Origin: Candidatus Gracilibacteria bacterium
Lineage (GTDB): Bacteria; Patescibacteriota; Gracilibacteria; BD1-5; UBA6164
Assembly (NCBI GenBank): GCA_010119145.1
Contig: JAACSU010000007.1
Span: 577,869-641,868 of the forward strand
Direction: 5' to 3'
Length of the DNA: 64,000 nucleotides
The notes beneath the pieces were generated by a model, which saw only the letters and a list, made by a program, of their open reading frames with translations, was not told the origin of the DNA and did no database searches. Numbering within the stretch: position 1 is the stretch's first letter; every line of letters begins with the position of its first letter. The position numbers were made by a program, and so were the translations under genes. This document shows, piece after piece, positions 35,509 through 43,453 of this stretch.

Positions 35509-35624
35509 ATAAAAAAATAATTTACACTATAAAATAATTTATCATCAAGCAGTAATTTAAAAAAAAACTTACAAGATTCTCACATAAAGTTATATTACAT
35601 AGAACTTATCCTTAAGATAATTTA

Positions 35625-38357
35625 ATGAATAGTGTATTAAAAAAACAAAAAATCACTGCTTTTACTCTCGTTGAACTCATTGTGGTGATAACTATTCTTG
35701 CAATACTTTGAACCATTTGATTTATATCTATTCAAAAATATGCTCAATATGCTCGTGAGTCTACTCGACTAGCAGATATGAAAACAATAGAAAAATGACT
35801 CGAGTTTTTCCGAACCACTGAGTGATACTATCCTGATCCAGAAAATGCTCAAGCCGTAACTTATAGTTGAGCTACTCTATTTGAGCAATGAATACTGTGA
35901 GAAAAAACTGCAGGAATTATTAGAGTAAATCCTCTTCCTGTTGATCCAATTTCTAAACTGCCCTATGCGTATTCTGTATCCTGAAATAGAGGCGAATATC
36001 AAATAGCTTGAGTATTTGAAAATCCCGTTACAAGTTTATGACTATTAGGAACTAACGAAACATACGCTGCTGCAAAAAGAACATGATATGTGAGATTATG
36101 AGGGAAGTATAATGGAGTATTGACTCTTACTAATATTGCTGGAACAAGTTTTATTCTTGCTCTTCCCTCTTTGTTTACTTCAGATATTACAAATCCAGAG
36201 ATTAGTAGTATCTTTGCTAGTAAAAATATACTTATAAATGGAGGAACAAATCTACCAGCTCATTATTCGAGTCTAGCTTCTTCTGATACTCTCTCATACA
36301 CTATGACGTGAGCTGTAAATTTCTGAAGTCCTGATTATATAGTATTTTCTTGAGACTTAAATGATCTAATAAATGAAGCTCCAAGACTAACTTTTTTTAA
36401 AAAATTATACAGTATTTATACAAGTTGAGATACTGCTTGAAATAAATACTATGATGAAATAACGAGTCTTAATCCAAGTGTTAATCCTACTAGAGCAAAA
36501 AATTATGTTGCTGATGTTATTTGATACTGAGTTGCAGGAATTTTTGTTGAAAACTTTAATGAAAGAGTGATTCGTTGAGCTATTGACTGGTTTAATATTT
36601 TTAGTTTTTGAGACATTGGTTTATTGTCTAACTGAATTGAATCCATAGCAGAATGAAACAATGGTGAGATGGTTTTTTGAAGTGATGTTTGAGTAAGTAT
36701 ACTCAAAGATAATGTCTGGAAAAATTTAACAGGAAGTAATACGGCAAATGGACTTAAAAATGATGTAGTGAGGAGAGTATATATTGACCCTGATACATGA
36801 GATTATTATTTTTCTCATAATTTATGAGTCAGTAAGTATGATGGAACGGATTGGACTCAGTATCAATTTGGAGGTTTAATTTGAACTTCATGAGCGTGAA
36901 ATGTCACAAAAGATAAGAATTGAAACTTTTGGATACGAACATGAAAATGACTCATCAAAATAGAAAATGGCACTATGACAGCAATCACGACAACATTGGC
37001 TGATCCAAATTTATCATGAGATTTTATTATAAACCCAGCTAAGGATACTCTTTATATTCCTTCAAAAACTTGAGTGGTAGTTTACAATATAGATGCAAAC
37101 ACTTCTACTATTTACAATTATACAAACTCAGATGTATTTTGTGAGACCTGTGGTTGAAATAATGTAGTGTATGAACTACTGCTTTGAAATAACTGAGATG
37201 TTTGGATGGATAAGCATTATCAAGAATTATATAATATGAATCTTACGACAGGGAGTGGTACAAGATATACAGATCTCAGAAATGGATCAACATTTTGAAG
37301 AACAAACAGAGCAGACTTAGCAAAGGATAATGCTTGAAAACTTCATTTTCCTACCTGAGAAAATATTTCCACATTTGATGGAACAAGCTGGTGACTCATT
37401 ACTCCAGCAGATGGTATGGTAGGGTGAGAGAAATCATTCGCTTTTTTCGATAAAAAAAATGAGCTTTGGGTTTGAAGTAGATCAGAATGAATCTCAAAAT
37501 TTAATGGTTCTAACTGGACCTCTTATTCAATAAATGAAGCATTAGCAACCAATACTATTCATGATATCTACATTGATGCTAGTTCTAAAGTATGGATTGG
37601 TACTGATATATGAATCTATATAATTGATACAGATAAGACTTGGAAGCTCTATAACACTGCAAATCTTAATTTACATAAAAGTGAGACGAAAGAGTTTCAT
37701 GAGTATAATGGCAAATTATTTATTTCCCATTGATTTTGAATATCGATTGTAGATCCAACTACGATTACCGTTGATAAAACAATAAATACGTGAGGATGAA
37801 CATTTTATACAGATAAAGTATGAGATTTATGGATTACAGGTTCAAGTCAAATTAGAAAATATGATGGAACAAACTTTATAACCGTTTATAAAAATTCAGA
37901 CGGAGATGGCATATTATGAGGTAATACCTATGATATGACTCAGGATGCAGAATGAAATTTTTGGTTTGCAACGCAACAATGAGTGAGTAAGCTTGAAGGA
38001 ACTAATTGGATAAATTTTGCCTGAGATAATACTCATGAAATAGAATTTTATAATGGCAGTATTTTTGCTGGAGGATTTAATGGAGTGAGAAAATTTAATG
38101 GGACAGATTTTACCGTATATCCAACTAGTGCCTGATTACCTTCAAATACGCTTACTGATATGATAATAGATGATAAAGATAATTTATGGATAGGAACAGA
38201 TAAATGAGTTGTAATTTATCTTCCAGAAACTGAAACCTTCAAAACCTACGATAGCTCAGTGGGAATTATAAACGATTCAATAAATTCAATTTTTATAAAA
38301 TGAAAAGAAGTCTGGCTTGCAACTGCTGGATGAATAGCAAAATGAATTCTAAAATAA
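35625..38357 (+). CDS. prepilin-like protein fused to beta-propeller
   Basis: A 910-residue fusion. The N-terminus is a class III prepilin leader, ITAFTLVELIVVITILAILGT (about 9-29), with cleavage just before F and Glu at +5. About 300 residues of polar pilin-like domain follow. From about residue 320 to the end the chain consists of repeats of the two-component-regulator propeller type: NNGEMVFGSDVGVSIL, NELWVGSRSEGISKF, SKVWIGTDIGIYII, NFWFATQQGVSKLEG, DNLWIGTDKGVVIY, KEVWLATAGGIAKG. That is a seven- or more-bladed (roughly 14 repeat) propeller. No kinase or DNA-binding domain is attached. It would place a propeller on a pilus-like structure for ligand or surface binding; function is inferred. 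Confidence 0.85.
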
Positions 38358-38422
38358 TCCCTCATACACTTCTCACACAAATGTAGTCTAGACTACTATG
38401 AAATATTTCATAAATAAAAACT

Positions 38423-38683
38423 ATGTACGAAATGACTGAGTATCTACAAAATCTGTATAATGCACTGAAAGCGAAGGATATAGAAAAGATTCAAGAAATT
38501 TGAGTATATGTTGAAAATGATGATCAATATGATTATGAAACACATGATGTGAGAGAAATAAATCTACTCGTGGATGATTATATAGAAAATAGAAACGATA
38601 TTAGTCGTGAAAAAGCACTTATTCTCATTGATGAATTTGATACATGAGATAAAAAAGATGAATTTGCAACGACTGACTATTAA
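38423..38683 (+). CDS. small acidic hypothetical protein (86 aa)
   Basis: Eighty-six residues, very acidic and helical: MYEMTEYLQNLYNALKAKDIEK ... INLLVDDYIENRND ... ALILIDEFDTGDKK. Two TGA codons. It stands alone between the propeller protein and the ilvA leader. Acidic helices of this kind occur in small binding partners, but I cannot assign a family. Confidence 0.6.
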
Positions 38684-38709
38684 AAGTTTTGTAAATACTG
38701 TTTTTTATC

Positions 38710-38895
38710 TATAATACTTCAAAGCGTTAGAGCAGCTATCACCTGCAAGCTTGAGGAAGAACAGATAATAATCTCAGTAGAACCTCACGAAGTCGAAATA
38801 CTTCGATAAAAAATAAATCAAGCACAGCTTTAGGTGGTACCTTCATTGCAAAATGACCTCAAAGCATACAAACTCTTATTTTGTATGCTTTTTTT
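38710..38895 (+). promoter_or_regulatory. T-box-like leader of ilvA with overlapping terminator
   Basis: A leader of about 175 nt starts after a -10 box TATAAT (38710-38715). It contains a hairpin CGAAGT/ACTTCG (about 38788-38805), a GAGG/CCTC-closed domain with inner AGAT/ATCT (about 38753-38787), then TTTAGGTGGTACC (38830-38842), close to the T-box consensus AGGGTGGnACC that captures an uncharged tRNA acceptor end. An intrinsic terminator follows (AAAGCATACAAA/TTTTGTATGCTTT, 38870-38892) and the ilvA ATG lies in its T-run. Stem I looks shortened, so I cannot name the specifier codon. Most likely Ile- or Thr-sensing because it controls threonine dehydratase. Confidence 0.55.
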
Positions 38896-40131
38896 ATGCT
38901 TACTCTCGAGAACATCACCGCAGCAAAACATAGATTTTGAAGAGTTGTAAAAGATACTCCTTTACAGTATAGTGACCGACTTTCAAAAAAATATGGAGCA
39001 GAAATTTACCTCAAACGTGAGGATCTTCAAAAAGTGAGAAGCTACAAAATTAGAGGAGCCTATAATCTCATCTCTTCCCTTTCAGACACCGAAAAACAAT
39101 CTTGAGTAGTTTGTGCAAGTGCTGGAAATCATGCTCAAGGTTTTGCACTCTCATGCGCTGAACTCAAGATACAGTGAGTCGTCTATATGCCTGTAACCAC
39201 TCCAGAACAAAAGGTCTATAAAACTCATCAATTTTGAGGGAAATACATTAAAATAGTACTTATAGGAGATACCTTTGATGAAGCACTTTCTGCTGCAAAA
39301 CAGTACGAACAAGATATGTGAGCTATTTTTGTTCATCCATTTGATGATATGCGTATCATCACTGGTCAAGCAACGATGTGACTTGAAATTTATGAAAAAC
39401 TCCCTGAACCAGATATGATTATTTGTCCGATTGGAGGAGGTTGAGTTATTTCAGGAATTATAACTGCCAGAAATGTCCTTTGAAAAACTACTGAAATAAT
39501 CTGAGTTGAACCTGAATGAGCTGCGAGTATGAAAAAAAGTTTAGAAAAAAATGAGAACACAACTCTTTCTAAAATAGATACATTTGTAGATGGTGCCAGT
39601 GTTGCACGAGTATGAGAAAATAACTATGCAATTTGTGAGGCAAATAATATCGAAGTTATCAGTGTTCCAGAAAATAGAGTCTGTTCCACTATTCTCGAGT
39701 TCCTCAGAGAAGATGGAATCGTCCTAGAACCAGCTGGAGCCATTGAATCAGACGCACTGAAATCATTGTCTGAAAGAATAAAAGGAAAGAAAATAATCGT
39801 CATTGTTTCTGGATGAAATCTCGATTTTGAACGACTTCCTGAAATCAAAGAGCGCTCTCTGCGATATGAATGAAAAAAGAGATACTACCTCGTTAAATTC
39901 CCACAGAGACCAGGCGCTCTCAAATCATTTCTTGAGTTTCTCTGACCTGATGATGACATAGCTCGTTTTGAATATATGAAAAAATCAAACCGGAATACAG
40001 CTCCTGTAATGATAGGAATAGAAGCACTGTGAAATCAGAATTTTGAAGCAATTGAGCAAAATATGCAAGCATGAGGGTTTCAGTTTGAAAATATTACCAA
40101 TAATGATCTTTATTTTAATCTTTTAGTATAG
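38896..40131 (+). CDS. ilvA: threonine dehydratase IlvA
   Basis: PLP-dependent deaminase converting threonine to 2-oxobutyrate and ammonia, the first step of isoleucine synthesis. At 411 residues it has a catalytic domain with PLP lysine in [11 protein letters not shown] (about residue 52), [12 protein letters not shown], the phosphate-binding glycine loop CPIGGGGVISG and a C-terminal ACT-like domain ([20 protein letters not shown], about 331-350) for allosteric control. TGA occurs at many glycines, including one in GGGG. Preceded by a T-box-like leader; ridA follows 4 nt downstream, a functional pair. Confidence 0.93.
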
Positions 40132-40135
40132 TGCT

Positions 40136-40486
40136 ATGAAGTATCCAACTGCGCTTTGACCTTATTCTCCCTTTGTAAAAGTATGAAACTTCATATACTT
40201 TTCTGGACAAATTGGTTTATGTCCCGATACTATGAAACTAGAAACTACTATAGAGTCACAAACCAAACAAGTGTGTGAAAATATTCTTTGAGTGTGTGAA
40301 GCCGCTTGAGTCGAGATAGATAATATATTTAAAACAACTATATTTCTTGCTCAAATGTCAGACTTTGCAAGTGTAAATGAAATATATGGAAGATATTTTC
40401 AACACAAACCAGCACGAAGCTGTGTTGCAGTTCGAGAACTACCTGCCTGAGCAAAAGTTGAAATAGAATGTATAGCGTATAAATAA
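40136..40486 (+). CDS. ridA: RidA family (reactive imine deaminase)
   Basis: RidA hydrolyses the enamine/imine released by threonine dehydratase before it damages PLP enzymes, so its place 4 nt after ilvA is functional. It has 116 residues. Family marks: ALGPYSPFVKVGNFIYFSGQIGLCP (about 6-30), ARSCVAVRELPAGAKVEIECIA at the C-terminus with the conserved Arg (R94 in SCVAVRELP is part of the substrate site; the preceding arginine is R90). Glycines near YSP and PAG are TGA. Forms a trimer in relatives. Confidence 0.93.
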
Positions 40487-40494
40487 AAAATAGA

Positions 40495-40710
40495 ATGGAA
40501 AAAGTATGTCAATTATGAGATAAAGTTCTCGATAGTGGTGCAGTGTATCAATTACAATGCTGACTCATACTGGAATATTGTCAGATAGAACATTTAGAAA
40601 GACGCGAAGGAGCAAAAACTTGGGTTCAAAATTTCTCTGCAAAATGTAGAACTATTCTAGAACAATGAGTTCCAGATGAAGAAACCTTAAAACAACAATT
40701 ATACGGTTAA
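40495..40710 (+). CDS. small cysteine-containing protein (71 aa)
   Basis: A 71-residue protein with four cysteines (VCQLG, LQCGL, EYCQIE, AKCRT). An N-terminal beta part is followed by helices (EYCQIEHLERREGAK). Three TGA glycines. It is the third gene after the leader and begins 8 nt after ridA, thus in the same operon. The CxxG-type start may bind metal, but no family was recognised. Followed by a copy of the palindromic repeat and tRNA-Ser. Confidence 0.6.
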
Positions 40711-40716
40711 GTATAT

Positions 40717-40777
40717 GTCCGAAAAGACATAAAACTAGATTCCTTTCCTGTAAGCCTAAAGGAAAGGGGCTACAATT
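40717..40777 (+). repeat. palindromic repeat copy upstream of tRNA-Ser
   Basis: Two linked elements. The first, ATGTC/GACAT-type hairpin (40715-40730, text GTCCGAAAAGACATAAAACT), recurs at 41791-41810. The second (40739-40777) has arms CCTTT/AAAGG and ends GGGGCTACAATT; it matches the left-hand repeat of the DUF559 unit. Confidence 0.6.
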
Positions 40778-40783
40778 GATTTT

Positions 40784-40874
40784 GGAAGGGTGGCTGAGTG
40801 GTTGAAAGCGCACGCCTGGAAAGTGTGTAAACGGTATACCCGTTTCGCGAGTTCGAATCTCGTCCCTTCCTCCA
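40784..40874 (+). tRNA. tRNA-Ser (anticodon GGA)
   Basis: A 91-nt class II tRNA: acceptor GGAAGGG/CCCTTCC, anticodon loop CTGGAAA (anticodon GGA, codons UCC/UCU), long variable arm (GTAAACGGTATACCCGTTTCGC region), T-loop TTCGAAT and an encoded CCA end. The last 20 bp are repeated at 40920-40939. Confidence 0.93.
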
Positions 40875-40939
40875 TACATACAAAACTAGGACGTGATGAG
40901 AAGTTTATGCCCTTGGGTAAATCTCGTCCCTTCCTCCAT
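40856..40939 (+). repeat. direct repeat of the tRNA-Ser 3' end
   Basis: The 20 bp AATCTCGTCCCTTCCTCCAT occur at 40856-40875 (end of the tRNA) and again, unchanged, at 40920-40939, 44 bp later. A duplicated tRNA 3' end is what attachment-site recombination leaves; no integrase is present between the copies, so this may be a scar or an empty site. Confidence 0.7.
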
Positions 40940-40958
40940 TTTACAACTAAAAAAATAT

Positions 40959-41192
40959 ATGACTGCAGACTCCTACTCTGATTTCCTCGAAAAACTTCGA
41001 GAAGCTCTCGAAAACAAACAAAAACAAAGTGTTGATTACCTTCTTGAATATGCTTTTAGTGGAGCCCTTGCGCAAGACGAAGTTGAAGCACTTGAGGATA
41101 TTATCTCAGAAGCGACGCTCTACCTCGAACTCTGAGAAGATGACTATAGAGAAACAGCTATTAAATATATTGATAAGCTTGAAGAAAAATAA
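40959..41192 (+). CDS. small helical hypothetical protein (77 aa)
   Basis: A 77-residue acidic helical protein, MTADSYSDFLEKLREALENK, with text EVEALEDIISEATLYLELGED. Only one TGA. The ATG at 40959 starts 20 nt after the second tRNA-end copy. It ends next to the left inverted repeat of the DUF559 unit. Family not recognised. Confidence 0.6.
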
Positions 41193-41194
41193 AT

Positions 41195-41247
41195 ATTCCT
41201 CACTTGAATTCTCTCCTTTTAGACAAAAGGAAAGAGGCTGCATAATT
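41195..41247. repeat. left inverted repeat of the DUF559 unit
   Basis: About 50 bp. It reads ATTCCT, 3 other bases, TTGAATTCT, one base, TCCTTT, a short loop, AAAGGAAAGAGGCTGCA and AATT. The reverse complement of 41625-41674 has the same blocks in the same order, differing only in the short spacers and one added TA. Confidence 0.8.
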
Positions 41248-41267
41248 TGTTCTTGAATAATATAAAC

Positions 41268-41645
41268 ATGATAGTACCTGATATTATAAAACAAGCTGCG
41301 AGAGATTTACGTAAGAACATGACTCCAGCTGAAAAAAATTTATGGGAATATATAAAATCTTGAAAGTTAGAGTGAAAAAACTTTTTGAAACAAAAACCTA
41401 TATTTATGTTTGAAGAAGATTCCTGATTTCCTTGATATGTAATTGCTGATTTTATTTGTCTTGAATATAAACTCATTATAGAGATAGATGGGAATATTCA
41501 CTATACTCCTGAAGTATTAGAACTTGATTTATATAAACAAGAAATGTTACTTGAAAAATGATTTACAGTATTACGATTTAGAAATGAAGAAATACTAAAT
41601 AATATTGATAAAGTTTTGAGTAAAATTGCAGCCTCTTTCCTTTAG
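41268..41645 (+). CDS. DUF559 endonuclease-like protein
   Basis: A 125-residue protein of the DUF559 family (restriction-endonuclease-like fold, similar to very-short-patch repair and TnsA-type nucleases). MTPAEKNLWEYIKSGKLEG (about 18-36) is the family's N-terminal signature. The nuclease core PGYVIADFICLEYKLIIEIDGNIHYTPE (about 54-82) gives the D...ExD/K-type catalytic set (D62 and the EIDG acid), followed by LEKGFTVLRFRNEEIL. The stop codon lies inside the right inverted repeat. The gene is tightly enclosed between repeats 41195-41247 and 41625-41674, as in a small mobile unit. Role: nuclease of a selfish or mobile cassette (inference). Confidence 0.88.
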
Positions 41646-41674
41646 ACTTAAAGGAAAGAATTCAAGATAGGAAT
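41625..41674. repeat. right inverted repeat of the DUF559 unit
   Basis: Mirror of 41195-41247: AATT-type end, TGCAGCCTCTTTCCTTT, loop, AAAGGAAAGAATTCAA and AGGAAT. It overlaps the last codons of the DUF559 gene. Each repeat is itself a hairpin (TCCTTT/AAAGGA). Confidence 0.8.
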
Positions 41675-41682
41675 GGTGTAAT

Positions 41683-41810
41683 ATTCCTCACCTGAATCCT
41701 CTGCTACGCTTTAACTTCAGAATAGTTGTTACACTCCTTTCTTCGCTTATCCTTTTTTACAAAAGGAAAGGGGCTACACAGAGAGAGTTAGTCCGAAACG
41801 ACATAAAACT
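41683..41810 (+). repeat. further diverged copy of the palindromic repeat
   Basis: Begins ATTCCTCACCTGAATCCTC like the left repeat of the DUF559 unit, then about 47 bp of unrelated sequence, then TATCCTTTTTTACAAAAGGAAAGGGGCTACA, again matching the left repeat. It ends with GTCCGAAACGACATAAAACT (41791-41810), also seen at 40717-40736. It may be the deletion remnant of another unit. Confidence 0.6.
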
Positions 41811-41840
41811 AAAATATTTTAAGTTAATTTTATAAATAAG

Positions 41841-41990
41841 ATGAACACAATGATTACAGATTTATTAAATTCATTTACCCCAGTGGTTATAATATTCATA
41901 ATAGCATTAATGATAGTTGTTTGGTTTATAGTAAAAGAAAATCATAAACCATCTAAAGATAGAAAGTTTTTTGAGAATAAAAATAAATAA
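41841..41990 (+). CDS. tiny single-span membrane protein (49 aa)
   Basis: Forty-nine residues with one transmembrane helix (TPVVIIFIIALMIVVWFIV, about 13-31) and a basic C-terminal tail (ENHKPSKDRKFFENKNK). No TGA codon. It starts 31 nt after the repeat copy and ends 5 nt before a lipoprotein gene, so it may head that operon. Function unknown. Confidence 0.6.
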   Translation: MNTMITDLLNSFTPVVIIFIIALMIVVWFIVKENHKPSKDRKFFENKNK

Positions 41991-41995
41991 AACTT

Positions 41996-42952
41996 ATGAA
42001 AAAAATACTAATAATAATTGGGATTATTCTATTATCTTCATGTACGACTTTGAAGTCTCAAAATAACTCATTTTCAGAGAACGATAGTCTGTCAGAAAAA
42101 ACAGAAAGTACAGAGTGAAATCTTGAAAGTTTGAGTGAGAAGGAAAAAATTTGAAAATTACTAAAAATATATTGAATTTGATTAGAAAAATTCGATGTTG
42201 AAGTATTTTATGATGATTTCTTAACTATAAAATATAGTGCTGATGATTGAATAACAAATAGAATTTACTCAGAAAGCTGAACCGAAATAAGGATTAAAAA
42301 AATTGTAGAAAATATTTATGAAATAAATGCACATAAAGAATTTGATAATTATCTCAGTTCTGTCTGAGATATAAAAAATATGAAACAAATTTATGAAATC
42401 CCTGGCTATGATTGAGTAAGTTGAAATAGTTTTAAAAGTATACTTTACACAAATAAGTTCGTATATGACTTAGATAAGTGAGAAATAATTGGTAGTGAAG
42501 AAAGAATAAATACATACCTTACGCATACTTTTGAAATTAATCAAAATAAAGAAATAATTATAAGAGATATCTCCGATGGAAAAAAATATATGCTTAAATG
42601 AGATATTTGAATTGATGATATGTGGAATTATTTTATTGTTAAAGATTGATATATAGCATTATTATCAAAAAATTCTGATAAAGTATTTTACGGAAAAATT
42701 ACTGACAATGAAAATATTGTTTTAAAATCATATAATTTAGAGTACGAAGAATTAGATTGTGGAGGATGATGAAGCATTGAAATGTATCAGTGATATATTT
42801 ATATAAAAAATTGAAAAATAGTAACTAAATGAAGTTGCCCGATGTTTTTAAATCATACGATATTTAATTTAGAAGATGAGATATTAGAAGAAAATAATAA
42901 GTGGTCAATTGAGTGAGTTTATAATAATTTTTGAGAATTTTATCTTTACTAA
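41996..42952 (+). CDS. lipoprotein (318 aa)
   Basis: A secreted lipoprotein: signal LIIIGIILLSSC with cysteine near residue 16 (lipobox LSSC), an asparagine/serine-rich linker, then a beta-rich domain (KYMLKGDIGIDDMWNYFIVKDGYIALLSK). About 24 glycines are TGA, an unusually high share. A run GGGGS (about 255-259) lies in the C-terminal part. A similar, smaller lipoprotein follows at 42962. I do not recognise the fold; a beta-propeller-like repeat is possible. Confidence 0.7.
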
Positions 42953-42961
42953 ATATTTATA

Positions 42962-43441
42962 GTGAGAAAATTGATCCCCATAATCTGAATATTAATATTT
43001 ATTACTTCTTGTTCAAGTTCTAAATACTTAGAAAAAAGTAATGATTCTGAAGATAATTTTTCTAAAAAAATTGAGTGTTCATTATTATATAATGATGTAT
43101 ATAGTTCTTTAGAAGAGAAGTATTGAATTATTACTGATTGAATTGATGAAAGTTGAGAGTATCAAATTGAAAATCCAAAGATTTATTACACACCTAAGTT
43201 AGATTCTTGTATAGCATACACTGAGATAATTAAAAAAGTTAAATCAGAAAGGGTTAATTTAATATATAATCTAGAAATTACTGATATTTTAACTAAAGAA
43301 ATTATTGATTGAATAGTTTGCTATATGAATAATAGTTGAGAAAAAATAAACTGAATACCACAATATACTTCAAAAGATTTAGAAGACTTCAATAATTGTA
43401 CCAAAATTATAAATACCAAATTAGAAGAACTTAAAAACTAA
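42962..43441 (+). CDS. small lipoprotein (159 aa), GTG start
   Basis: A 159-residue lipoprotein: basic N-terminus, hydrophobic core IPIIGILIFITSC with lipobox cysteine about residue 17 (TSCSSS), then an acidic domain with six more cysteines or so (IECSLL, LDSCIAY, IVCYMNN, NNCTKI), suggesting disulphides. GTG at 42962 is chosen because it places the charged residues and hydrophobic core correctly. It begins 9 nt after the preceding lipoprotein; ileS begins 12 nt downstream. Family not recognised. Confidence 0.65.
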
Positions 43442-43453
43442 CCCCACTCCCCT

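Noticed and set aside
40652-40879. 75-codon minus-strand frame antisense to tRNA-Ser
   Set aside because: It is the usual artefact of translating a tRNA gene backwards (text such as RDEIRTRETGIP).
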